Origin: DASWJQ01 sp036397095
GTDB lineage: Bacteria; Chloroflexota; Anaerolineae; Anaerolineales; E44-bin32
NCBI GenBank assembly: GCA_036397095.1
Contig: DASWJQ010000006.1
Coordinates: 1 to 29,072 of the forward strand
Length of the DNA: 29,072 bases
Direction of reading: 5' to 3'
Part shown: in pieces, positions 7,305 to 17,329 of the stretch
Numbering within the stretch: position 1 is the first letter of the stretch
How the letters are laid out: every line of letters begins with the position of its first letter
The notes under the pieces: model-generated
The model's input: only the letters and a program-made list of their open reading frames with translations
What the model was told of the DNA's origin: nothing
Databases searched by the model: none
Program-made: the position numbers and the translations under genes

Positions 7305-8260
7305 GCCGGCTGCTTCATCGCCTCCCGGGTGGCGGCCAACACCGTGGCCTCGATTTCACCCAGGTCGCCGGTCAGCATCGCCCCCGCCGCCGGCTTGTGT
7401 CCACCGCCGCCAAACCGGGTGGCGACGGCCGACACGTCGACACCCGGCTCGGCGCGCCAACTGATTTTGACCTTGCCAGCGGGCTGCTCGACGAAGAGCA
7501 CGACCACGCGCGCCTGCTCGATGGTCATCAAGATGTTGACCAACTCAGCATCGTCGTCACCCGGGTAGGATACCGCTTTGCGGTCGGCCAAGGTCAGGCT
7601 GCTCCACACCAGGCCGTCTTCATGTTCCAGCCGGGCCAGCCCACGGCCCCAGTAGCGGGCCGCGACCAGGCTCACGCGGCTGATGACTCGATCGTACAGT
7701 TCCATCAGCGGTGCGCCGGATTCGAGCAAATCAGCGGCCATGCGCAGGGAGTAGGGCCGAGTGCTGGACGTCCGAAATCCGATCGTGTCGGTTAGCAGAC
7801 CTGCCAGCAGGTTGGTGGCGACCTCGGTCGACAGAGGCAGCGACCACGGTGTGAGCGCCTGATACAGGATTTCGGTGGTAGCTGCCGCCTGGGGGTCCAC
7901 CAGATTGATGGCGGCGAAGTTGGTGTTGGTCGGATGATGGTCGATGTTGATGTCAGGATGGCGGGGCAGCGCCCCAACGTCGAAGCCAATCCGATCGAGC
8001 GCGGCACAGTCGACCAGGATCAGCAGATCGCAGTCTGGGGCAAGCGACTGTCCGACCAGCTCGGCGCCAGGCAGGAAGCCGTAGCGCTTGGGCAACCCAC
8101 CAACCAGCGCCGGCGAGACGTGCTTGCCGGCCGCCTGCAAAGCCAGACTGAGGCCCAAAAGGGAGCCAATGGCATCGCCGTCGGGCCGCTCGTGCGACAC
8201 AATGGCAATCCGCTCGGCCCGCTCGACCGCGGCGCCGGCAGCATCAAACTGCAGGCTCAC
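7301..8260 (-). CDS. nrnA: DHH/DHHA1 oligoribonuclease / pAp phosphatase
   Basis: 319 residues. The DHH phosphoesterase domain carries SHERPDGDAIGS (metal-binding Asp27 and Asp29), V-D-C-A, and the DHH motif in NIDHHPTNTNF. The C-terminal DHHA1 domain ends with FGGGGHKPAAGA, the glycine-rich substrate-binding motif. NrnA-type enzymes degrade short oligoribonucleotides and hydrolyse 3'-phosphoadenosine 5'-phosphate using Mn2+. The gene lies between rbfA and truB, as in many Firmicutes and Chloroflexi. GTG 8260 overlaps the rbfA stop (GTGA). The length and all metal ligands look normal. Confidence 0.93.
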   Translation of the reverse strand: MSLQFDAAGAAVERAERIAIVSHERPDGDAIGSLLGLSLALQAAGKHVSPALVGGLPKRYGFLPGAELVGQSLAPDCDLLILVDCAALDRIGFDVGALPRHPDINIDHHPTNTNFAAINLVDPQAAATTEILYQALTPWSLPLSTEVATNLLAGLLTDTIGFRTSSTRPYSLRMAADLLESGAPLMELYDRVISRVSLVAARYWGRGLARLEHEDGLVWSSLTLADRKAVSYPGDDDAELVNILMTIEQARVVVLFVEQPAGKVKISWRAEPGVDVSAVATRFGGGGHKPAAGAMLTGDLGEIEATVLAATREAMKQPA

Positions 8261-8625
8261 GCCGGGTCTTCCCCCTCATCGCGCCTGAGCTTGGCCAAGA
8301 GGTCATCAATCCGGGCGCTGCGATCGGGTGTTTCGTCCCAGCGAAAACGGAGCCGGGGAAAAGTGCGCAGTTCAATCTCACTGGCGAGCTGGCTGCGCAG
8401 GAAGCCAGCGGCACCACGCAGCGCTTCCAGAATCTCCTTCTGGCGGTCGGCCGCTTCGGCGGCGTTGACGTAGATGGTGGCGAAGGCCAACTCGCGATCG
8501 ACTTCGACGCCGGTCACGGTGACCAGCTCGAGCCGCGGGTCGGCTGCCCTGCGTCGCAGTAGTTGCGCCAGGTCTTGCTGGATCCGCTGTGCAATCCGCC
8601 TGGCGCGGGCTTCGCTGATGCTCAC
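8257..8625 (-). CDS. rbfA: 30S ribosome-binding factor A
   Basis: 122 residues, the usual RbfA size. The KH-like fold is seen in RARRIAQRIQQDLAQLL, V-T-V-T-G-V-E-V-D-x-E-L, the A-T-I-Y-V-N strand, and a C-terminal R-F-R-W-D-E-T motif close to the family's conserved F-x-x-D-x-S/T end. RbfA binds the 5' domain of 16S rRNA and helps the final steps of 30S maturation. The start is GTG 8625, 7 bases after the infB stop; the end overlaps nrnA. It is placed directly after infB, without the ylxP gene often found between them; a ylxP homologue lies at 27510. Confidence 0.92.
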   Translation of the reverse strand: MSISEARARRIAQRIQQDLAQLLRRRAADPRLELVTVTGVEVDRELAFATIYVNAAEAADRQKEILEALRGAAGFLRSQLASEIELRTFPRLRFRWDETPDRSARIDDLLAKLRRDEGEDPA

Positions 8626-8632
8626 ACCAACC

Positions 8633-10423
8633 TCAAGCTACTGGAACTTTCTCCTCGACGAAGCATTCCAGGATGTCCCCTTCTTCAAACTCCTCGAAGC
8701 CGCGCACGTTAATGCCGCACTCAAACCCTTCGCGCACTTCGCGCACGTCTTCCTTCTCGTGCTTGAGCGAGCTAACCGGGCCCTCATGGACAACCTCTTT
8801 ATCGCGGATGACGGCAATGCTGGCATTACGCCGGATTTCACCCTGCACCACGCGGCAGCCAGCAATCTTACCGATCTTGCTGATATTGAACACGGCGCGC
8901 ACTTCAGCCCGCCCCAGCACGACACGCTTGGCCTCGGGCTCGAGCATGCCCTGAACCGCCTTCTCGACGTCCTCGATCAGGCGATAAATGATCTCGTACT
9001 CACGGATGTCTACGCCTTCGGCTTCGGCCGACCGCTGGGCCGCTTGATCGGCGGTGACGTTGAACCCCAGGATGATGGCGTCGGAGGTCGCCGCCAACAT
9101 GACGTCGCTCTCACTGATATTGCCCGTTGCCGAGTGGAGCACGTTAACCGTCACTACTTCGGTCGATAGATTCTCGACGGAATTGACAACCGGTTCAAGC
9201 GAGCCCTGGACATCGGCTTTGATGATCAGGCGCAGTTCCTGAACCTCGCCAGCCTGGATCGAGTCAAAGATATGTTCGAGCGAGCGCACAGGCCTGGCGC
9301 CGCTGGAGGCTTCGGCAGCCTCCGATCGTTCGGCGGCTGTGTCACGCGCCTCGCGCTCGGACTCGGTCACCTGAAACAACTCACCAGCTCGTGGCACGTC
9401 GGACAGGCCAAGCACCGCCACCGGCATCGACGGGCCGGCTTCTTCGATGGGCTCGCCGGTGTAATCGAACATCGCCCGCACGCGGCCGTACTCGGTGCCG
9501 ACCAGGATCGGATCGCTAGCCCGCAAGGTCCCGTTCTGCACCAGCAGAGTGGCCACAACACCCCGACTGGGATCGACCTCGGCCTCGATCACCGTGCCGA
9601 ATACTTGCCCTTCGGGATTGGCCACGATTTCCAGCGAGTCAGCGACCAGCAGGATCGCCTCCATCAGATCTTCGATGCCCGTCTTCTTCTTGGCCGACAC
9701 TGGCACGACCATCGTGTCGCCCTCCCAGTCGTCCGGGATCAAGCCCTCATCAGCCAATTGCTGCTTGGCGAAGTCGGGATTGGCCGAATCCAGATCGACC
9801 TTGTTGAGCGCCACCAGCATTGGCACCTGGGCGGCGCGGCCGTGGGCAATCGCTTCCTTTGTCTGGGGCATCACGCCATCGTCGGCTGCCACTACCAGGA
9901 CGGCAATGTCGGCGCCCTGGGCGCCGCGGGCTCGCATGGCAGTGAATGCTTCGTGCCCTGGGGTATCGAGGAACGTAATCCTCCTGCCGTTGTGCTCAAT
10001 TTGGTAGGCGCCGATGTGTTGGGTGATCCCGCCGGCCTCGCCGCTGGCCACATTCGCCTGGCGAATGGCATCCAGCAAGGAGGTCTTGCCGTGGTCGACA
10101 TGTCCGAGGATCGTGACAACCGGCGCTCGAGGGACCAGCTTGTCGGTCTCCTCCTGTTCCAGCAGCTGTCGCCAGCGCGGAATTTCGCCCTTCTTCTGGA
10201 CGCCTTCGTCTTCCGGCGCTAGCGCCGGGCGCGCTTCGAACCCCAGCTCTTCCATAACGATCGCAGCCGTGTCATAGTCGATCAGCTGGTTGATGTTGGC
10301 CATGACGCCGTTGGCCATCAGTTGTTTGATGATATCGATGGGACTGATCTCGATCCGCTCGGCTAGGTCGCGGACGGTGATCGTCTCGGGGATTTCGATG
10401 ACCTTGTGACCGTTTTCGCTCAT
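8633..10423 (-). CDS. infB: Translation initiation factor IF-2, short form
   Basis: 596 residues, clearly shorter than the ~890 of E. coli because the long N-terminal linker is missing. Residues 1-65 are a single IF2_N-like module (TVRDLAERIEISPIDIIKQL). Then comes the GTPase domain: G1 GHVDHGKTSLL, G2 GGITQHIGAY, G3 DTPGHEAF, G4 NKVD, G5 SAKKKTG. Domain II, the IF-2 domain III (about residues 380-490) and the fMet-tRNA-binding C-terminal barrel complete it. ATG 10423 follows a strong GGAGGTG ribosome-binding site. A 120-base gap separates it from ylxR; no ylxQ/L7Ae-like gene is in that gap. Activity should be normal, since short IF-2 forms are common in thermophiles and Chloroflexi. Confidence 0.96.
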   Translation of the reverse strand: MSENGHKVIEIPETITVRDLAERIEISPIDIIKQLMANGVMANINQLIDYDTAAIVMEELGFEARPALAPEDEGVQKKGEIPRWRQLLEQEETDKLVPRAPVVTILGHVDHGKTSLLDAIRQANVASGEAGGITQHIGAYQIEHNGRRITFLDTPGHEAFTAMRARGAQGADIAVLVVAADDGVMPQTKEAIAHGRAAQVPMLVALNKVDLDSANPDFAKQQLADEGLIPDDWEGDTMVVPVSAKKKTGIEDLMEAILLVADSLEIVANPEGQVFGTVIEAEVDPSRGVVATLLVQNGTLRASDPILVGTEYGRVRAMFDYTGEPIEEAGPSMPVAVLGLSDVPRAGELFQVTESEREARDTAAERSEAAEASSGARPVRSLEHIFDSIQAGEVQELRLIIKADVQGSLEPVVNSVENLSTEVVTVNVLHSATGNISESDVMLAATSDAIILGFNVTADQAAQRSAEAEGVDIREYEIIYRLIEDVEKAVQGMLEPEAKRVVLGRAEVRAVFNISKIGKIAGCRVVQGEIRRNASIAVIRDKEVVHEGPVSSLKHEKEDVREVREGFECGINVRGFEEFEEGDILECFVEEKVPVA

Positions 10424-10543
10424 GGCGCACCTCCGGTTGGCTCCGGCCGGCCGCCATGGGCAGGCGGGCGGTCAGATCAAATATGTCGTTTCATGCTCGG
10501 CGCGGCCGTCCGGCGGAGCCTGTGCAAAGCGATCCAGCGCCGA

Positions 10544-10840
10544 TCAACCATCGGTTGAGTTGGCACGCTGGGCCGCCAAGGCCTCCATCAAATGGTTCCG
10601 CTCCTCATCGGTCAACGAAGTTCGCAGCGCTCGAGCCAATGGACCCTTCAAGGCAGCTTGCCAGCACAACGGATCGTCGTGAACGTAGGCACCACGGCCG
10701 GCCTGTTTTCCACTGGGATCAAACTCGACCCCATGATCCGTTCGCACCAGCCGCAGCAGCGCCCGCTTGCCGGCTGTCTGGCGACAACCGACACACGTTC
10801 GGACAGGAACGTGGCGGCGCCGGGCCCCACCCTTAGCCAC
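10544..10840 (-). CDS. ylxR: YlxR (DUF448) RNA-binding protein
   Basis: About 98 residues. The family core is plain: HVPVRTCVGCRQ, then L-L-R-L-V-R, a G-R-G-A-Y-V strand-turn and C-W-Q-A-A-L-K-G-P-L-A-R-A-L-R. The open frame begins at GTG 10900, inside the end of nusA. I prefer GTG 10840 because the product then starts MAKGGARRRHVPVRTC, the usual YlxR N-terminus, and lies wholly after nusA. Neither start has a strong ribosome-binding site, so the choice is tentative. In Bacillus this gene sits between nusA and infB, exactly as here; the protein there has been linked to RNase P and named RnpM. The role here is inferred from family and position. Confidence 0.88.
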   Translation of the reverse strand: MAKGGARRRHVPVRTCVGCRQTAGKRALLRLVRTDHGVEFDPSGKQAGRGAYVHDDPLCWQAALKGPLARALRTSLTDEERNHLMEALAAQRANSTDG

Positions 10841-10872
10841 CAGCTGCACCAGATGGACGGCGCTGAGACCGC

Positions 10873-12789
10873 TTAAAAGTCGCCGCCGTACTTGTCCCAC
10901 TCACCTTCGGCCCGACCCGGCTTGCGCCGCCGGCGGACGATCATTTCGTCCAGCTCAGGATCATACTCGACCACCCGCTTGCGCTGCTTCTGCTTCTTCT
11001 TCTCGAGCTCGTCCTGGTCGCCGTCGCCCTCTTCCTCTTCCTCGTCGAAGTCCGTGATCGCTTCGATGTCGATCTCGCTCTCGATCTCCTCGGCAATGGC
11101 GTCGAACGCCTTTTCGATCGTTTCGGGCTCCCCCTCAACTTCGTCCGTCTCAGCCGCGACCACTGCCTCGGCGGGCATCGCCTCGGCTCCGGCCTCGGCT
11201 TCGGCCGCGTCGGCCTCGACCTCGACAGCCGCCTCGGCCTCAACCAGCTCTTCGCCCTCGGCTTCGACCACTTCTTCCACTGGCGGCGCCGGCTCGGGGA
11301 ACTCGAAGCCGTCAAGCACCTGGTTCAGCTCTTCAATCGACTTGGGCCCCATGCCCGAGATTTCGAGCAAGGCGTCCTCGTTGAGCGCCAGCCGCTCCAT
11401 GACCTGGCCCGCCGAGCTGTAGCCGGCCTCCGTCATAAGGTTGACGACGCGTGTCGAGACCCCGGCTGCCTCCAGGCTTGTGTCATAGGCCGTTTCCGGG
11501 ATCTCGGACCGGACTGCTTCGAGCGCTTGGCGCTCCGTCTGCCGACGAGCTTCCATCCGGGCCTGGCGCTCGCCCTGGACGGTGTCGACGAACGCTGTCA
11601 GGACCTGGTATTCCTCCGGCGGAATGGGCCGGCCTTCGGCCTTCTTGCCCAGAATGTTCTCGACCTGGGCCATCCGCTCGCTTTCGGCTTCAGCCAGCTC
11701 GCCGTACTCCGCATCGCTTTGCACCATATGGAGTGAGTCACCGGCCGCCTCGGGCAGGCTTTTAATATCGATACGCCAGCCGGTAAGCCGAGCGCCCAGC
11801 CGAGCGTTGACGCCGGCCCGGCCGATCGCTAGACTCAGCTGGTCTTCAGGCACGACGACCATTGCCGTCCGGCCGCGGGCCGGATCGTCATCCAAGAACA
11901 CGCCGGAAACCCGCGCCGGGCTCAGCGCCTTGGCGATAAACGTTGGCAGGTCCGAGTTCCACTCGATGACGTCGATCTTCTCGTCGTTCAGGTCGCGCAC
12001 GATCGACTGGATGCGGACACCGCGCAGCCCGACACACGCCCCGACCGGGTCGACCCCGTCGGCCAGGGCGGCCACGGCCACCTTGGCCCGCTTGCCGGCT
12101 TCGCGGGCGATGCCCTTGATCTCGACCAAACCCTGGTTGATCTCCGGCACTTCCATCTCGAGCAATCGCCGAAGCATGTTGGGGTGAGTTCTTGAAACAA
12201 TGATCACCGGACCACGCGACGACTTGCGGACCTCAAGCACATAGACCCGCACCCGGTCGCGCACGCGGAACCGTTCGCCCGGAATCTGCTGGTTGCGGGG
12301 TAGGATGGCCTCAGCCCGGCCGAGGCCCACGGTTACAGCCTGCGGTGAAATCGAGTGGATCGTCCCATGGACCATCTCGCCTTCACGCTCGGCGAATTCG
12401 GCATACTGGGCTTCCCGCTCGGCCTCACGCAACCGCTGTAGGATGACCTGCTTGGCTGTTTGAGCCGCCACCCGACCAAAGTCCTTGGGGGTGGCCTCGA
12501 CCATCACCATGTCGCCTTCGCCGGCCTCGGGATCAAACTCGCGGGCGCGCTCGACCTCAACCTCCGTCTGCTCGTTCTCGACGCCGTGCACCACTTCCTT
12601 CTCGGCCAGTATCTGCACTTCGCCGGTCTCGAGATCGATCGTGGCCGAGACATCCTGGGCGCTGGAGGCGTTAACCGCACGGCGGAATGCCGAAATCATG
12701 GCGGCCTCAAGCGCCTCCATCACGATGTCGCGCTCCAGGCCGAAGCGCTCGGTAATCTCGTTAATCGCTAGGCTGAACTCGCTCTTCAT
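10873..12789 (-). CDS. nusA: Transcription termination/antitermination factor NusA with acidic C-terminal extension
   Basis: 638 residues from ATG 12789, chosen because MKSEFSLAINEIT is the usual NusA start and AAGAAGGA lies 4-11 bases upstream; the frame opens 78 bases earlier. The order is: RNAP-binding N-terminal domain (1-~125), S1 domain (~133-200, starting GEMVHGTIHSI), KH1 (G-A-C-V-G-L-R-G-V-R), KH2 (L-A-I-G-R-A-G-V-N-A-R). After a charged linker comes a helix-hairpin-helix-like domain (ISGMGPKSIEELNQVL). The last ~140 residues are unusual: a very Glu/Ala-rich stretch, an E/D run, a K/Q/R-rich patch and a conserved-looking end with EYDPELDEM and RRRRK. NusA binds RNA polymerase and nascent RNA, affecting pausing and termination. 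It is the first gene of the operon, with its own promoter and no rimP ahead. Confidence 0.95.
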   Translation of the reverse strand: MKSEFSLAINEITERFGLERDIVMEALEAAMISAFRRAVNASSAQDVSATIDLETGEVQILAEKEVVHGVENEQTEVEVERAREFDPEAGEGDMVMVEATPKDFGRVAAQTAKQVILQRLREAEREAQYAEFAEREGEMVHGTIHSISPQAVTVGLGRAEAILPRNQQIPGERFRVRDRVRVYVLEVRKSSRGPVIIVSRTHPNMLRRLLEMEVPEINQGLVEIKGIAREAGKRAKVAVAALADGVDPVGACVGLRGVRIQSIVRDLNDEKIDVIEWNSDLPTFIAKALSPARVSGVFLDDDPARGRTAMVVVPEDQLSLAIGRAGVNARLGARLTGWRIDIKSLPEAAGDSLHMVQSDAEYGELAEAESERMAQVENILGKKAEGRPIPPEEYQVLTAFVDTVQGERQARMEARRQTERQALEAVRSEIPETAYDTSLEAAGVSTRVVNLMTEAGYSSAGQVMERLALNEDALLEISGMGPKSIEELNQVLDGFEFPEPAPPVEEVVEAEGEELVEAEAAVEVEADAAEAEAGAEAMPAEAVVAAETDEVEGEPETIEKAFDAIAEEIESEIDIEAITDFDEEEEEGDGDQDELEKKKQKQRKRVVEYDPELDEMIVRRRRKPGRAEGEWDKYGGDF

Positions 12790-12835
12790 CGATCCTTCTT
12801 GCCCTTTTTGGGTTGTGGCCGGCTCGGCATATGAA

Positions 12836-12860
12836 GAGAAGTGGGGGGAACCCACTTCTC
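12836..12860 (-). promoter_or_regulatory. Perfect hairpin in the nusA leader
   Basis: GAGAAGTGGG (12836-12845) and CCCACTTCTC (12851-12860) form a perfect 10-bp stem with a five-base loop. It sits in the ~110-base leader between the nusA -10 box and the ribosome-binding site. No T-run follows on the minus strand, so attenuation by intrinsic termination is not evident; mRNA stability or NusA autoregulation are alternatives. Confidence 0.55.
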
Positions 12861-12905
12861 GCCGCAACCTCTCAGACTTGGCCGTTCCTCGGGAAGTACG
12901 CGGTC

Positions 12906-12935
12906 ATTGTAGCACATCGATAGGCCTGCCCGCAA
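12906..12935 (-). promoter_or_regulatory. Promoter of the nusA operon
   Basis: On the minus strand, -35 TTGCGG (12935-12930), an 18-bp spacer, and an extended -10 TGC-TACAAT (TACAAT at 12911-12906). The transcript would begin near 12899 and have a ~110-base leader. Confidence 0.6.
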
Positions 12936-12949
12936 GCTGAAACTCGAAC

Positions 12950-13114
12950 AACCACCAAGACGCCAAGTGCACGAAGGTGTCAAGAGGCAACACGAAGGGG
13001 GCTCTGTCAGCAGTCGGTTTTCAGGTCTTAGCTGATGGCTGAAGACTGAAAGCTGACAGCCTCCCTTTTTGTGCCCCCGAATGGAAACTTGGTGGACTTC
13101 GAGCCTTGGTGGTT
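12950..13114. repeat. Composite inverted repeat, copy B (165 bp)
   Basis: The outer arms are perfect over 10 bp, AACCACCAAG (12950-12959) / CTTGGTGGTT (13105-13114). Inner arms are CTGTCAG (13004-13010) / CTGACAG (13053-13059), with further TCAGC-type repeats and a TCAGGTCTT / AAGACTGA pairing inside. Unlike copies A and D it lies between divergent genes (nusA and gyrA), just upstream of both promoters. Confidence 0.8.
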
Positions 13115-13125
13115 GCCCCTCAAGT

Positions 13126-13154
13126 TTGACGGCCCCACGGTCAGACTTTATCAT
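13126..13154 (+). promoter_or_regulatory. Promoter of gyrA
   Basis: -35 TTGACG (13126-13131, five of six), a 17-bp spacer, and -10 TATCAT (13149-13154, five of six). It lies 12 bases beyond the end of repeat copy B and 40 bases before the gyrA start. GAGGAG precedes the ATG as ribosome-binding site. Confidence 0.72.
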
Positions 13155-13193
13155 ACCGCCAGCTTCAACCAGCCCCTGCACTGAGGAGAACGT

Positions 13194-15818
<2,625 letters not shown>

Positions 15819-15829
15819 ATTCTGCGACC

Positions 15830-17329
15830 CTAGGGCAGGAACCCGGTCTCTGATTCGCCCGGGATCTGGTAAATGATCCGGTTGGCCCGAGTGGAGCAAG
15901 TACACGCGGGAACCACGTTCGTGCCGCGCGTCAATTGCCCCTCGTAGGGCTCGTCACCGGCATGTGCCTCCCAGCGGTCGAGCATGAACGGGACCGGGCC
16001 ATCGGCCGGCAGCCATTCGCCGTTGTAGCGCCGAGCAATGTGGAAGTGCGTGCCGGTGGACCGGCCGCCTTCACACGACGGGTGCCCTAAACGGTCCCCC
16101 AACTCGACTTCGGTACCGGCGGCGATCAAACCGTTCTCCGCCAGATGGTAGAACAGCAGGACCCAACCGGTCCGCTCGTCCCCATCCCCGTCCAAATCCA
16201 GCACCGCAAGGGCGTTGCCGCTGCGTGTGATCACACCTGGGGCCGGCGCCGCCGCCCACTCGTTGGACGAAGCGCAACCGCCTTCCACCGCCGGTGGGGC
16301 GAAATCAAGCGCGCCCCACGGCAGGCTTTCGCCCCAACTGGAATGCGGACCGCCCGAAAAGTCCCACACACGGTTGGGCAAGAAGGGCAGCCCCAGCTCG
16401 GGTTGCTGCAGGTTGCCGGGAATGTGCGCCTGTGCCAATCCGAACGGATCTCCCCACAGTTCGACATAGGTTTGATGGAAGCCGCCGGGGCCGATCGCCA
16501 ACTCGAGCTGCTCCCGGGTCATCATGCCGGCCAGAAGGTACTGGATTGCAACCGTGCCGGCGTTTTGCCACGAATCAGGCCGGATCAGGAAGCCGTCGCT
16601 GGTCTCGAATTCCCGCAAGCTGCCCGCTCGCCAGCCGTAGAACCCATCATTGATCCGCTCCGCAGCCCACAGCAACTGGCGGTAGACGCCCTGATAGCGC
16701 ACGTTGGGGAATCCCAGCGGGTAGCGGCGCTCTAACTGCCCGGGAAACGGATTGGTGAGGGCACTGGAGCCGTATTCCAACAAGGTAAGCAGCAGCCGCG
16801 GGTGTATCGAGTAGTTCAGGGCAACCGTATTGACCAGCTCCCATGACACTCGCTCACGGCCAAACGCATACTCGCTGACCGAAGCCAGGTAGCCGGCACG
16901 GGACAGGACCTCCTGCCGTAGGTCGAACTCGACCGCGCTTGGTCCATTGGGCACTTCACTGTCGGGCAGGATTTGGAATGGTGTGCCGGTCAACGGCACG
17001 TAGTAGGCCGGGATTGTCAGAGGATAGCCGGCGGGCAGGGTCGTGACCAATTCGGGCAAATCGGGATTGGCCGCCCGAATCTCTTCTACCGTAGTGTTGA
17101 AATGGGCCGCCACTGCCGGCAGGGTGTCCCCCGAGTTCGCTGTGTAGGGCACCAGTTCACCCGGCGACAGCAGGGTGCGGGTCGGGAGCATCGTCGCCCG
17201 GGGGTCGGGCGTTACCATCGGGGCGGGTTCCTGCGTGACTACGACCGTCGGCGCCGCCGGTGCGCAGGCGGCTACAACGGCCAGGAGCGTCACCCCAGCC
17301 CCCAGCCTGTGCAATCGTCCTGGGATCAT
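15830..17329 (-). CDS. LysM / M23-like lipoprotein, paralogue A
   Basis: 499 residues from ATG 17329, which overlaps the stop of the upstream paralogue (ATGA); the frame opens earlier without support. A signal sequence ends at a lipobox-like VVAAC. A Pro/Thr linker, one LysM domain (NSGDTLPAVAAHFNTT), and a helical region containing SIHPRLLLTLLEYGSSAL follow. Then comes an M23-like metallopeptidase domain: the GGPHSSW...ALDF pair, a DLDGDGD insertion, FYHL, and the GTHFHIARRYNGEW histidine pair. The end carries a conserved C-T-C. Putative metal ligands are all present, so peptidoglycan endopeptidase activity at the cell surface is likely but unproven. The Glu of the ESG-like motif in paralogue B is Gly here. 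Its stop is only 11 bases from the convergent gyrA stop. Confidence 0.82.
   Translation of the reverse strand: MIPGRLHRLGAGVTLLAVVAACAPAAPTVVVTQEPAPMVTPDPRATMLPTRTLLSPGELVPYTANSGDTLPAVAAHFNTTVEEIRAANPDLPELVTTLPAGYPLTIPAYYVPLTGTPFQILPDSEVPNGPSAVEFDLRQEVLSRAGYLASVSEYAFGRERVSWELVNTVALNYSIHPRLLLTLLEYGSSALTNPFPGQLERRYPLGFPNVRYQGVYRQLLWAAERINDGFYGWRAGSLREFETSDGFLIRPDSWQNAGTVAIQYLLAGMMTREQLELAIGPGGFHQTYVELWGDPFGLAQAHIPGNLQQPELGLPFLPNRVWDFSGGPHSSWGESLPWGALDFAPPAVEGGCASSNEWAAAPAPGVITRSGNALAVLDLDGDGDERTGWVLLFYHLAENGLIAAGTEVELGDRLGHPSCEGGRSTGTHFHIARRYNGEWLPADGPVPFMLDRWEAHAGDEPYEGQLTRGTNVVPACTCSTRANRIIYQIPGESETGFLP

Noticed and set aside
8474..9169. Plus-strand open frame of 231 codons over rbfA/infB
   Set aside because: It runs antisense to two well-supported genes; the composition reflects the complement of their codons.
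9272..10222. Plus-strand open frame of 316 codons over infB
   Set aside because: It is antisense to the IF-2 GTPase domain, whose motifs are unmistakable on the minus strand.
10424..10543. Possible ylxQ/L7Ae-like gene between ylxR and infB
   Set aside because: The gap is only 120 bases and no coherent frame with a ribosome-binding site was found.
12950..13114. CRISPR or tRNA-like structure in the nusA-gyrA gap
   Set aside because: The repeats are inverted and imperfect, without regular spacers, and no cloverleaf or conserved T-loop sequence is visible.
15819..15829. Terminator between gyrA and the LysM operon
   Set aside because: The two stops are 11 bases apart; a short CCCTAGGG palindrome overlaps the minus-strand stop but is too small to call a terminator.
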